Counted from the first letter of the stretch, positions 33,666 to 45,551 are shown. The stretch: 64,000 nucleotides of DNA from Telmatactis stephensoni (GCA_029948255.1 JALIZF010001032.1:1-64000), one strand, 5' to 3'. The notes: generated by a model from the letters alone, not told the origin. Numbers and translations: made by a program.

Positions 33666-33954
33666 TTGAATGTTCGTTAAATTATGGTTCAGAGGTCAGA
33701 TAATAGGTTGCCATGGAAACGCTTGCATTAATTTCAAAGATTTTTAGAATTCCATTAATTATGTCAATTTTTTAATGACATGTTCAAAAAGGATGATACA
33801 AATCTACCACCCCCATTGGTCACGTTTTATGGCCACCATTTTTTTGAATCTGAGGTTGACCCATGCCTTAATATGTCTGAGTAGAGAAGGTGTAGATGTC
33901 ATTTCGCGTGAAGTCATGTTTTGTATGTAATTCTCGAAGGATATATAGCTCACT

Positions 33955-34410
33955 GGAATTCGCATGTTGACCCGAGTAAAGAGGAAGATATCAAGAAATG
34001 TCAATGCATTATTATTTTGTTTCTCCATAGTAAAACGGATGTCGAGTGATGTCGGGTACTGATGTTATTGTAAAACTCAAGAGCATCGCCTTCGTTGTTA
34101 AACGGGCAAAAGGTATCATCGACATACCGCTGCGATAGAATATAATTACAGATCCCAAATACTGTTCTAGCTAAACGTTTTCATGGTGATCCATGTTAGC
34201 CAAAACAGATGCAAGAGGGGAACCCATAGCCACTCCGTCCCTTTCTTCATAAAAGGAGCCTTTGAACAAAAAACAACCAATAAAAAAGCATTCCTGTGGT
34301 AGCTAATGAAAAAAAGGTTCCTTAATCCCTTATCCTTGAGGGCGTTACCTTTCATAATATATTCCACCGCAAAGGAGATGCATTCCCCAAGGGGAATGTT
34401 GGTATTTTAA
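33955..34410 (-). pseudogene. Penelope-like element reverse transcriptase relic
   Basis: On the minus strand the RT blocks occur in the expected order but in different frames. First comes a helix region (ECISFAVEYIMKG), then YEERDGVAMGSPLASVLAN (MGSPL at about 34215-34226). The catalytic block RYVDDTFCPFNN follows (YVDD codons 34115-34126), then FTMEKQNNNALTFLDI. Stops and frameshifts separate them. The YVDD..FLD spacing and VAMGSPL wording match Penelope-like/Naiad-type RTs rather than LTR elements. Not functional. Confidence 0.75.
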
Positions 34411-35239
34411 ATAAACTTTCAACATCAAATATTAACACCATAAAGCGAACAGCAAGTGATAACATGAAGAGTATGCGCGAGCCGCTGGACGGAAGTGGCC
34501 TCAATTACGGTTTTAACCTGGCTTAGGGCTACCTCTCTCATAAATAGAGTTGTACGTATATAGTCTCCCCAAAGTTTTTCGGAGCATTACATTCGAGTGC
34601 AGAAGTATGAACAGCTAGAAATTATCCTTTCAAAATTATCCATTTGTCCAAGACAATAGAAGTTGGAGACATGCGCAGATGTTATCACTTGCTGCTCATA
34701 AAGCGATTAAATGTAGATAACCTATTAATTGTGATTCTTTGACAAAACTAAATCACTAAGATATTTAGCTAGATTGTAATTATAACTACCTATGGATGAA
34801 ACAATGAGCCTGAATGGCGACAAAGAATCTAGAGTCCATAAACTCTCGATATTCTGACTATAACTCAAATTAGGTAACTTTAGCAGAACGCTAAGTCACT
34901 GAGGACTAAAATTGATACAGATAAGTAACAAAAGTGAAAATCTACACGATACCACAAAAAAGACCCACGGGACTATCCCGTGAGTCTTTGGACTACAACG
35001 AGGCTAGTTTAATAATCTTTGTGGGAAAGGAAAACTAAGTTTATGTCAAGTAAGAGACAACAAGTCTACCTTAAGGTTGCTGTTCAGATATCCCACAACT
35101 TAAAGATAAATCCACAAACTGGAGTTTCCATTAAAATGTCAAGGTCCAAGCACACACATGAATTATGAATATTTCAAGTTGTCAGTTTGGTTTCTCAGTA
35201 AGATAAATTAATTAAAAATATATCGAAATGGACGATTTC
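34411..35239. other. Geneless stretch
   Basis: Contains 34608-34697, an inverted copy of 7192-7278, and a small hairpin at about 34958-34988 (AAAGACCCACGGGA / TCCCGTGAGTCTTT). The region beside the RT relic may be the rest of the same retroelement, but no further RT or endonuclease motif was seen. Confidence 0.5.
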
Positions 35240-35802
35240 GTAATCTATTTAATGTGCAACAATGCTTCACAAAGACCTACAGACAATAGAGTTATGGGAG
35301 GAAAGCGAGTCCGTAGGCCTGGAAGCGCAGAACGCGCGCGCGCGTATAAGTGACCGAGGGAGGGTGGGAGGGCTAAATATAGGGGTATCAGGCATAGTAT
35401 GTGCCCGCTCGCGCACTAACCGGAAATCCGAGAAAAACCCATCTCATAATACGACATATACTATATACCTATATATGTATGTGCAGTTGAAATGAGGCAC
35501 AAGGTACACTAAGAAGCAACAGTGGTTAACGTGCTAATATCTAGCGGGGGTCAGTTGTTTTCCGGATCAGCGGTCATTTAGTCTAACGAGCCAAATATGC
35601 GGCCCCCCTAGAAGAGAATGTGCTTCATCCAAACCCTTAACCGCATTCGCCGCTCAACCGACAAGTGATTGGGTTGGATTGTTCTCGCTTATTATATAGT
35701 CTTTGTTACGCATGATTGCATATTAAATAGTAATCTATTTAATGTGCAACAATGCTTCACAAAGACCTACAGACAATAGAGTTATGGGAGGAAAGCGAGT
35801 CC
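35240..35802. repeat. Pair of identical 73-bp direct repeats, 490 bp apart
   Basis: 35240-35312 and 35730-35802 are identical (GTAATCTATTTAATGTGCAA ... GGAAAGCGAGTCC). The copy at 35730 abuts an 80-bp segment (35649-35729, CAACCGACAAGTGATTGGGT) that recurs at 43853-43938. Possibly retroelement ends or a segmental duplication scar; no coding part links them. Confidence 0.85.
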
Positions 35803-37200
35803 TGGACTACCAGCCCCATCGCTGCCCGACGCCCAATGGTGTAGATTCTCGACCCCAATTTTAGTGATACCCCAAATTCCCGAAACTAACATCCCAATCC
35901 TATCCCGAAACTCAGCATCTCGTCTTATCTTTCGACACTGCACGATCCTATCCCGAAACTCAATATACAACTGAATACCAGCCGGAACTCCCTCCCAACT
36001 GGTGAAGAAGTCCCGTTAGGATCATCTGATTATCGAAAAGTCGGCAGGAATAGTTCAAAAAGGGGGAGATTGGCCGGGAACAAAAAGAGCAAGGGACTGG
36101 GTCCAAGTTTGCAAAACCAACTCAATTAGGGTGCCAGAAAAAAAAAAAAAAAAGGAAAATACCCCATCACATGAGACAGTAGCATACAACAAGCCTGCTG
36201 ATCAAGTTTGGGGAAGTTTCACTTAATAGAAACAATGTTAGCAACATTCAAACCCTGTCAAAATTACAAAGAAATGGATATGGTGTCCAGCCAAAACGTC
36301 CTAGCCAAACCAAAGCTTCTCTGGATTTGATTGCTCTCAAATTTGGAAACATCATAATTACTCGTGCCCAGGCCATAGGCCGGGTATAATGAGTTAGAAA
36401 CTGCAATTTTTTTTTTTTTTTTTTTTTTCCTTTTTTCCTCTGTTCGTCCGACAAGTACAGTGGAGCTTTTAACTCGAGATATACCTATATACACTAATAA
36501 GAGCTTCAAAATGGGCTGTTATATTGAGCTTCGTCTCCAATACTTTGATGAAATATCGAACTCGAAATGGAGTAGAAAAGAGGCCCTCGCGATAAAGACT
36601 ATTTCCTGTGAGCTGGAAATCTACGAATTTCTCATCCCACGTGTTGCTTAACGAACATACATAGAAGGAAGTCAATTATATTCCTCGTTCAAGCATTCGA
36701 GAGATCTTGAGGTTTTTGTACTGAATTTTAATATCGAAATTATTACCAGACAATTTATACGTTTCTATTTGACCTCGCGTTTGGTCGCGTAAAGTCTTTT
36801 ATTCATATAGAAAACATCCGAAACATGAACGAAGAAATACATGATTTGTTATTACTCGGGCTGCCTGTGGTAGCTCGAGTCTAGGTTTACCTTTTCGATC
36901 TATCTATCAACGTCGCAAATCGGCAAATTACCCAGAAGCCTTTGGGGTACACTGTCGTGAACGGACATGTAAGACACGGAGATATTGTCGTCTTTAATTC
37001 AGTAGTTTTAATAAGTTAAATCGTATTTCACTACTGCTTGCACATAATGTTGGCTTATGGAAGCTTTATTTATACACGGTGTACAGTCATGCCCTTCCTG
37101 AGAGCTGTGTTAAAAAACGAACTCATGAACTAACAATATCTACAATGTTTTTTCTTAACTAGAAATTAAAGACTGGGAGATTCTCGCCTTTGCGTAATAA
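35803..37200. other. Geneless stretch with poly-A and poly-T tracts
   Basis: A run of about 18 A lies at 36130-36149 and about 23 T at 36406-36428. These could be retrocopy tails, but no retrocopied gene is recognisable. Lys-rich frames over the T run are artefacts. Confidence 0.5.
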
Positions 37201-37204
37201 GGTG

Positions 37205-37640
37205 ACCACGGTGTATTCAATAATTAAGCCAGGAAACAGGAATTAGGAAATAGTGCAAAATTACACCAAATAAACAATGGGAAAAATGATTTTTTTTTAT
37301 TAAGAGGAGATTTTTTTCAATGACGAGCAATAATGGCGAAAAGCGCCAAAAACTAGACTTTCGTGCGAGTTTTAAACCAAATTTTTGTTCTGGATTAACA
37401 CTCAAATCCTATTCCTACCGGTTAAAAACTGATGTACCAAGATAAAATAACTGTTTGAAACAGATTTTTGAACTGTACAAAGACTTTTTCTTGGAGTTGT
37501 GTTAGGATTAAGCTTTTTCAAGCTGAATATAAGGAAAACATACAGAAAATGAGCAAATGAAGGCCTAAACCTCATTTTTGATCCAAATTTTCGCTTTGGA
37601 TTAACACTTTGATTCAACTTTCATTGGCCAAAACTACTTA
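37205..37640. repeat. Diverged tandem duplication (two copies, about 210 bp)
   Basis: GGATTAACACTCAAATC... and GGATTAACACTTTGATTC... occur about 200 bp apart, each preceded by related A/T-rich sequence containing CCAAATTTT. Short minus-strand frames (SVNPEQKFG and SVNPKRKFG) show the same relationship. Not recognised as a known element. Confidence 0.5.
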
Positions 37641-40600
37641 CAAACAACTTAAACTTTCTGACAGAAATGATTTTAGATTTGTACAACAGTTATTCTTCAA
37701 CTCAGGAGTTTTTGTCGTTCACTGCTCGAACTTGAAAAAAAAATCCCCTCTTAACTTATAAATATTTAGTGCGATCTGTATTTTGGACAATGTCATGATT
37801 ACATTGAATGCACGTTTTAATGTCAATCATTCTCAATGTTAGCAGATCAAAATAGAGCGATGGATAATCATGAAAATGATAGTAATATTTATGAGACCTT
37901 TTGAAGGTAACCGTGGTACTTCTAGAATCTACCAGGGTGATAACAGCAATATCAAAATCATTTTAACTTGGGCATTGAAACAGTCTCCTGTAGTTTGGAA
38001 GTTTTGTTTCCATAAATCAAAGTAAAAAGTACAGAATATAAATTTTGTTTGAGCTATAATGTATGATCTATAGATCATATTGGTTCATTTGGTAGGCATA
38101 TACAAAATAAAGCAGACTGTATACTGTATACACAATTATCTACAAAATACTTTCTCCCTTGCCAATATAATTTATGTTCTACTCTGGGAGTACCTGTCAT
38201 GCATTTCTGCAATCAAAAGACACTGACAAGTCAAACTGGTTTCCATCAACTTCTGTTCCCCATTTCTCCCCAAGTATTACATACAGGTAGCCCGACTGAA
38301 TGCCTATTAGGCGTCCAGTTGTGATAAAAACGCCGTTGTAGAAGTCTTTAAAGCAAACAATTGAGATACGCAGTGAAATAAAAAGTTGAATAAACTGGTA
38401 TATTAGCAGATAATACTGATTTTTGCATGTCGGAGATATAATATACCCATGCATGATAGTAGAAGGGCAAAGGCAAACACTAATAGCTGCTGACAAACAA
38501 ATTGACTAATCAGGTATGTTACGGTTAACTATTTCCCGGAATGATGAAGAAAGCGTGACCCGACTCGGGGAAGATTACGAACGGGGCCGGTCATTGGAGC
38601 CTCTCCTAAAAGGGGCTCCCGGGGCACGAGTGAACGCACGTGTGCGTCTAGTTCTATTTCCATCAGTTTGCTCAAACATGTTAAAAAGAAAAAGAAACTA
38701 ATCGATATCAAATCAATAAAATGAATTAATTAAGTGAATTAATTAATTAATAATGTATTTCTCTCTCTCTAAATGACGTCACACCAAAACAGTCTATCGT
38801 TTAAACGCTAAGGTGTATTAGGGGGCAAAAACAACAACACAAAGAATGTCAATATAAAATTCATTTTTATATAAAATGAAGAAAGGTGGCAACATCTATG
38901 AAAAGCAACAAATATTGTTAATATCGGTACATCCTATATTGTGGATCCAGACTATTTGAGATTGACTTTTCCATAACAGAGGGAATTTTGTTCAAATTCC
39001 TATTGTTCTAGACAATTCTGCTCATCCCATAAACAGGCCATGACGTCATTATGAGTAACGGCAATTCTGCCAGATGCGAAAGATCTGCACCTGAACAAGC
39101 ATAGTGCAAAGAAACCGGACAGGAGAGAGGATGGGGTAAAATTTTACCGGGCATAGAAAAGGACACCTCGAAATCAGCCCGAGAGTCGGGGAGGGGAGGG
39201 AGGGCAAATGTTAATTCGTCTATACCAAGAAAGAGGTCTAACGGTTGAATTAGCCAGAATCAAAGACATACTGAATTAGTACAAAATACAAATCGTGATG
39301 AATTCGCTCGGAACGTGGAGAACGGACTGACAGAAAATGAAAGGAATGAAATGACATTAAATAAAGATGGCGTTTATCAAAACAAACAAATCGTAGAGCC
39401 ACCTGCATTTTAAAGTCCTTCCCATAACTTAAACAGCGCGAGGCACATGATGGGTACATTGTGACACACATTTCGATTGTGAAAATATAATATGCCAAGT
39501 GAAGAAATATATGTTAAGGTTTTTACCAATTAAAAAGCTTTAAAATGGATAAATAAAACATACATAAAAGAAAACTCGACGAAATATAAACAAAGAACCG
39601 AGGCGAAGCCCACCGAAATGTCGGCCCTAGGCAACCCCGCTGGGGCATGAAAGGCATTAGACGCCCGCACCTAGGTACGACACACGGCTGGCAAAAATTA
39701 AACAAAACACTACAGGCGAACAAATAACCTGATGAAATGAACGAGTCCCAAGAGGGAACCTTGCTAGTAATGAGTAGATATTCAAAATAGAAATTTGAAA
39801 AGGCCTAATTACAAAATGGAAACTGAAGTGCTGGAATGCGAGCCAGAGTCGGGATGTCCGTTTTAGCGGCACAACAGCGAGTTTGGCACAAAATAAGGGA
39901 CTATTGTTTCAAAGTCACACCTCAACTTTCAAGCCATTGTTAATTCTCTCTCTATCATAAAAACACTAAAGACCAATAAGGATACCAGTAAAAATACCAA
40001 CACTGATCATCGTGTAATACTGAAACTTGGAAAATAGCACAAACTGCCTGCTATCAATAGGCGTCATATCGGCCTGTCTCGTGCGGAATTTTTACCAGCT
40101 GAATTACAAGTTACAAAAGGACTCTTTCTGGATGAGAGCTTTTGCCCCCTAGTCAAACCGGTTTTGTCATCCAGTCAAGACAAAAATAATGAGATTCATC
40201 AGCTGATTGATAGCAAGCATAGGAAAAATGTAAAACTAATATAAGATCTTTCCACATTTTTGGAGGGGAAATGTTGTTTTTAATTTTCAAACATATCCTA
40301 TAAACTTATAACCGGACCCTGCCATGTTTATGTGCGGAAAATACGGAGAATTATTTCATAGTCAATTTCAGATTAGTTATCATAGTTCCTTTTTTGCAGG
40401 AGGTTATGTTCAAAATTTTTACTTGCGAATTAATATTCTCTTGTTTGTATTCAATACGAAAAGTTTGTCATTTGACTGAGTTCAAAAAATACGGAGCTGA
40501 GGAACTCGATGGCGCGCGCTTTACCGGTTTGCCTTCAGTTCCGGATCTTTACACAGATATAACGCTGACTTGCGACAGAAAATTACGCGCCCTGTATATT

Positions 40601-41057
40601 ACTTGAACGATAAGTGATGCTGTCGATGCTGTTTGCAATTTCAGCTCTACATCAGTCCCTATATTCCTTAACCACCGTTTTTTTTTTTGCTTGTTTTCGT
40701 AGCTTTGATTTGGAGCAGATTTGCTCGCAACTATGTCTTCTGTTTGTTAATTAATATAATCAAGAGCTCTCTAATTTCAGTAAGTTTTTTTTTCTGCAGA
40801 CTTCAAAGCCACAAACGTATTTAGAAGGCTCAACATATTCATGCCTGCAAGTTTTTTATTTCCATTCGAAGCGTTGAATCTCTTCTAATGTCTTTGCACA
40901 TGTATCACGTAAGCGCTAAAACCCAGTCTAGGTAGTCGTCATTGTTATTGTTAGTTTTGCCAGCGTAGTAGAGAATTATAGCGTGTTTTGCATCTCACAT
41001 GTGCACAATTAAGTGCAAATGATAGAAATGAAAGATTTGACTAATTTTCATTGAGTT
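37641..41057. other. Geneless stretch
   Basis: No exon or domain recognised. A 99-codon minus frame at 38197-38496 and a 70-codon plus frame at 40394-40606 are unsupported. A 22-bp match (GGGATGTCCGTTTTAGCGGC) joins 39851-39872 to 42208-42229 in inverted orientation. Confidence 0.45.
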
Positions 41058-41354
41058 TCTCACGTACAGTTCATACTAAACTGGTCAAATTTTTGACCGG
41101 TCAAAACAAATTTAAATTGGAACGTTTTATTTAGTCGTTTTATTAAGCACCTAGGTCCGTGATAATCGCACGAAAATTTGAACCACAGCAAATATTCAAC
41201 TTGCAAAATGATATTCATGAGAACGAATTTTTAGCCGGCACAGTCGATATATTGAGGTCTTACCATGTGAACAGCTTGACCGGTTAAATTCTCGTACCAA
41301 CAGCATATCCAGGTCGATTTTTCAACCGGTCAAAAATTCGACCGTCCCGTGAGA
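41058..41354. mobile_element. MITE-like element with GACCGGTC palindromes
   Basis: The left TCTCACG..CTGGTCAAATTTTTGACCGGTC matches the reverse complement of the right end (TCTCACGGGACGGTCGAATTTTTGACCGG, given in parts). Internal GACCGGT motifs recur. The left end is weaker than the right. Confidence 0.55.
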
Positions 41355-43049
41355 ACGCACCCCGTTTAATTTATACCAAAACGGCAAGGAAATAATGAAT
41401 ATGCCTGTCAGCAATCCGGATAATTCTATTCTACCGGACAAGATAAGCTCTCCCTCTGGTGAGGCTGTCTTGGGTACCAAAGACCATAGCTGACCATGTA
41501 ATAAACAGAGCATTTGTCACCCTTCTCAAGGTGTACAAGGTTTGTCGTACCCCGTAAATTGTTTGTAATCTTTAGCTTTGTTAGAAGTCTTTCCTTACAT
41601 GAAGTGGTTCAACAAAATTTCATCTCAAAGTCAAAGTTATGCAAGAAACAAAATACGCAGTTTTCTGTTCACACTGATATTACAGTTTTCTGTCAAATTC
41701 TTTCTTTGAAGTGCAAACCAACCATGCAAAGAGCATGACAGCTGTCACGTCCATACGCCAAACGGGAAACTGGAAAAGGACAACAGTTTTCTAAAGCTGA
41801 AATGCTCAACTAGTAATAGTTTACCCGCGGACATGACTTTCCACACCATTACAGAAATGCTCGGATGGCAAGAAGAAAAAAGGGAAAAAAACTTAAAATG
41901 AAACGACGGCAACATGAATGTAATCACGAATTAATTCTACACATTTTACATCAAAAAAGTACTTCAAATTTTGATAATAATTTCCCCATAACTGGAAATC
42001 GAAAATGTGGAAAATTAAAGTATATGGCAGCATTACAATGGCCAAAATTGCAGTTCGTACGTGGACGGGATGGAAATTCAATAAAAAAAACCTCTCTATT
42101 GTTGATAATCGCCAAGCCTTTTGTTAAAATGAATGGGTCCAAGACAATAACTTTGAATCGGCTTTAACTTATGTCAATTACAAGTCTGGCATACCTTGTG
42201 CCAGTGCCGCTAAAACGGACATCCCTAATAGAGCAAGTTACAACAACGAGCTAGCGGTAGCAAACAGTAATTAAAAACATTTTAAAACGCCTTAGTATCT
42301 AAAACGCAAAAGAAATAATGAACCTCGTGAACCTAATAACTCTTCTACCATGAAACAATGCTCTATTAAGTTTCAATTGACTTGTTGGCCTCAACCATGC
42401 ACGCATAAACGCCCGGGTAATTTGAAAATCAAATTTCGTCGGCCACAACCGAAAACTTAAAACTTGCAGGGCCTCAATCCCACAGAACTGTCTCAAAAAC
42501 TGTCTTAAACCGACTTTAAACGGAGTCACTCTTACTGATCATTTAAATTGCGGGTCTCAACCGCGCTGTATCCCTTGGATTCAAAATTGAAAATCGAAAG
42601 AGCTAGAATAAGACGACTCAAAATCCTAGCGGCCACTACCGCCAACAAACATTTAAGCTGGCCACGACCACGCTACATTCCTTTCGTTAATTGGGGCTGA
42701 ACTGACACGAGGAACTGTACACCATAGCTAACTATGTGTACACGAGGGATTTCGATGAATAGATATTAGGCTAAGATACACATGCACGAAAAAACGAAAG
42801 ACAAATCATTATGGGGTATTTGAAAAACTAACAAAGAACAGATCCTATGATAAACAAAAACCCAATCAACGGCACTTACAATTGAGTAATGCTTTGTAGG
42901 AAATATGGAAATTACAATCTTAAAACTACAAAAGACAGAAACCTTTGAATTTCAGGCCGATGATTTTAGCTAAAAAAACAAGCATTTTACTTTTCTTCGT
43001 CCACGACCGGTATATCAAAATTGGCCCCGACCTGAAGCATTTTATACTT
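41355..43049. other. Geneless stretch
   Basis: A 100-codon basic plus frame (41865-42167) has no recognisable domain. From about 42380 degenerate GGCC(T/A)CAACC motifs announce the minisatellite that follows. Confidence 0.45.
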
Positions 43050-43355
43050 TTCTCTGGCCACAAACGGGTATTTGTAACTTTCCTCTGGCCACAACCAGGT
43101 ATTTGTAACTTTCCTCTGGCCACAACCAGGTATTATAACTTTCCTCTGGCCACAACCAGGTATTATTCATTTTCCTCTGGCCACAACCAGGTATTATTCA
43201 TTTTCCTCTGGCCACAACCAGGTATTATTCATTTTCCTCTGGCCACAACCAGGTATTATTCATTTTCCTCTGGCCACAACCAGGTATTATTCATTTTCCT
43301 CTGGCCACAACCAGGTATTAGTAATTTTCCTCTGGCCACAACCAGGTATTAAAAC
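43050..43355. repeat. 31-bp minisatellite (CTCTGGCCACAACCAGGTAT)
   Basis: About ten head-to-tail units. The first ones are 28-30 bp with GTAACTTTC spacers; the central ones are 31 bp with TATTCATTTTC and are identical to each other. Frames that stay open across it are artefacts of the even spacing. Confidence 0.95.
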
Positions 43356-44038
43356 TCTAACTAGAAAATAGAACATAAATCGTCTCTGGATAGTCTCAGG
43401 ACAAATACTCCGTAAAGATAAATATACACTTTTAATCATGGACGCTTTAACAAGAGGTTCCAAAACTAAAATAAGTTTTAGCAAGAAACAGAAAGAACTT
43501 AAATTCCTAAAGCTAACATTGAAAACGTGCTGACAATAAAAATCTACCGTACAAGGGGAGTTAAACTAGCTCCCAAACTAACAAAGTTTGTGTTACGAAT
43601 TATAAAACGAGGCTCCTAAATAACTAGAGCAAAACGAGAACACACTAGAAATTACGACCTCACGAAATTCGAAGTCAAAAGATAGGAAAGCACAGAAAAA
43701 ACAACAACCAGAAATAGTATACCTTGCAGCTAACAAGAGCGGCATGAAGATGCTATGGGAATACTACTTTCTTGGCCTTCTCTCAGAGTTGGTACTTGGA
43801 TTTCTTGGGGACTGCGAAGCTCCATGTGCAGAGTAGAACTCGATCCGCTAGCCGCTCAACCGACAAGTGATTGGGTTGGATTGTTCTCGTTTATTATATA
43901 GTCTTTGTTACGCATGATTAATGCATATTAAATAGTCTCTCGTAACAAAAAGCTTCAAGCCTAAATTACTGAAAATTATCAAACCATGGACACAAGAATA
44001 TCAACACGACAAAGTTTGCCTCAAAGTTTGTTCTCCAG
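43356..44038. other. Geneless stretch holding the second 80-bp repeat copy
   Basis: 43853-43938 repeats 35649-35729 with one substitution and a 3-bp insertion (AAT). Nothing else recognised. Confidence 0.6.
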
Positions 44039-44214
44039 TAGACCTTATCGGCTAACGCAGTTGTACCCAATTCAAACCTTCTGGGAGTACAACTTTTTTT
44101 GTTTGCTAGATTTCCATATCAATGCAGTATTGATAAGGAAATGTAGGGAACAACAAGTACTACTCCCAGGTTTGAATTGGGTACGACATTGCGTTAGCCG
44201 ATTTGCATGGTCTA
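44039..44214. mobile_element. MITE (TAGACCTTATCGGCTAACGC ends)
   Basis: Left TATCGGCTAACGCA, GTACCCAATTCAAACCT and CTGGGAGTAC pair with right GTACTACTCCCAG, AGGTTTGAATTGGGTAC and TGCGTTAGCCGAT, giving arms of about 55 bp. It lies 160 bp beyond the stop of GPCR copy 2. Confidence 0.85.
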
Positions 44215-44371
44215 TAGGATATAGTTGCACAGATGCAGTCATGAACATTTGACGTTCTCTATGTAACTATTAGAGTACAATGAAAATGGAATCTGTATCT
44301 TATATAAGATGATATCCCCCTTTTTGCCGGTTCCTGCCCGCCCCAGGTGAAGCTAGGTGATCGAGATTCGA

Positions 44372-45388
44372 TCACAACATCCTTAATTGAAAATCTTGTT
44401 CATTTGCATCATTTGTCATCACACAGCAGCACTTTTTTAAAATGGCTTTTACATTTTCCCGATAAATGTCACTGAAGACAATATAGATGAAGAAATTGTA
44501 AATGAAAGTCATTTGGCCAATCAAACGTGCCGCGAAATGGAGCCGTTTGGCGTCCACAGTAGTCAAGCCGCTAAGACTTCCCTCAATGCTCAAAATTGTA
44601 ACGATTAAACCAAACAGTAAGCTAATGCTCAACAGACTGACTATGGCAATGGACATTTTTAAAACCTTTCTATTTTGAAGTTTTCTTCTCCTCTTGACCA
44701 AGTCAGATTGGTTTGCAGGGATATTGTGACGATATATCTTGTGGACAACTAAAATGTACAGAGGAGTTATCAGCAAAAGTGGCAAGATGACTGCTAAAGA
44801 AATATTAAGATACAACACGACTTTGAAAATGTATTTGTTGCCAAAACCGCAAAATATACGGTTTTTGATACGGTGAAAGCGAAATAAGTACAGATAAGGC
44901 GATGTAATAAGGCTTGCAAGTCCCCAAATCCCTGGTATGATGTATTTTAATCGAGATCTGGTGAATCGTTCCTTTATTGGATGAGCCAAGGCGCAGTACC
45001 GATCGATGGCAATAAAACCACAACTGTACATTGAAACAGCTAACGAAACATCGGAGACAAAAGGAATGACTTTACACAAGGCAAGTCCAAAGTCGTTAGG
45101 GATAAGCCATGTGTTAAGACCATAATTGATGTCCATTATTTTAGAAGGAAACAGAAAAACACTGGCGAGAAGATCACTAACGGCCATGTTAGCCATTAGG
45201 TAATTGGTGGTATTTTTCAATCGATTGTCTTTGTAGATGAACCACACAATCAAAGAGTTTCCAACGACAGAAATCAGTAGAAGAAGGCTGTAGGCCAACG
45301 TCTTTGGTATTCTTTCAGAGTCAGACTTTACATTTGACGACAAGCTGTTGTTCGTCAGAAGAGATTCAGATGCATTAAGATTATTCAT
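44372..45388 (-). CDS. Rhodopsin-family (class A) GPCR, copy 2 (338 aa, intronless)
   Basis: Paralogue of the receptor at 29870-30889, same strand, 14.5 kb away; about 20 substitutions and one single-residue deletion (in the third intracellular loop, IPANQSD versus IPGIKQSD). It keeps N44, D72, the DRY motif, the loop-2/TM3 cysteine pair, the Cys-rich tail, and the same absence of CWxP and of the NPxxY proline. The start chosen is ATG at 45386-45388 because it aligns with copy 1. An in-frame upstream ATG at 45487 would add 33 Lys/Glu/Arg-rich residues encoded by a microsatellite. Matching sequence stops at the start codon and within about 10 bp of the stop codon; flanks are unrelated. Confidence 0.92.
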   Translation of the reverse strand: MNNLNASESLLTNNSLSSNVKSDSERIPKTLAYSLLLLISVVGNSLIVWFIYKDNRLKNTTNYLMANMAVSDLLASVFLFPSKIMDINYGLNTWLIPNDFGLALCKVIPFVSDVSLAVSMYSCGFIAIDRYCALAHPIKERFTRSRLKYIIPGIWGLASLITSPYLYLFRFHRIKNRIFCGFGNKYIFKVVLYLNISLAVILPLLLITPLYILVVHKIYRHNIPANQSDLVKRRRKLQNRKVLKMSIAIVSLLSISLLFGLIVTILSIEGSLSGLTTVDAKRLHFAARLIGQMTFIYNFFIYIVFSDIYRENVKAILKKCCCVMTNDANEQDFQLRML

Positions 45389-45394
45389 AATTAC

Positions 45395-45485
45395 TTCGTT
45401 TCTTTCTCTCTTTCTTTCCTTCGTTCTTTCCTTCCTTTCGTTCGTTCGTTCCTTCTTCCTTAATTCTCTATCTTTTCTTTCCTTC
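45395..45485. repeat. (CTTT)n-type microsatellite beside the GPCR copy 2 start
   Basis: TTTC/TTCC/TTCG units on the plus strand directly upstream (minus sense) of the receptor start codon. It leaves the frame open upstream of the ATG. Confidence 0.9.
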
Positions 45486-45551
45486 AATTTCCAGATTTCT
45501 CGCGTGTGCTGTTCTAATAATGATCCGGAGAGAACTGCAGAAACGCCCTAA

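Noticed and set aside
35649..43938. LTR retrotransposon bounded by the 80-bp direct repeats
   Set aside because: No gag, protease, RT, RNase H or integrase motif between the copies in any frame, no primer-binding site or polypurine tract, and only 80 bp shared.
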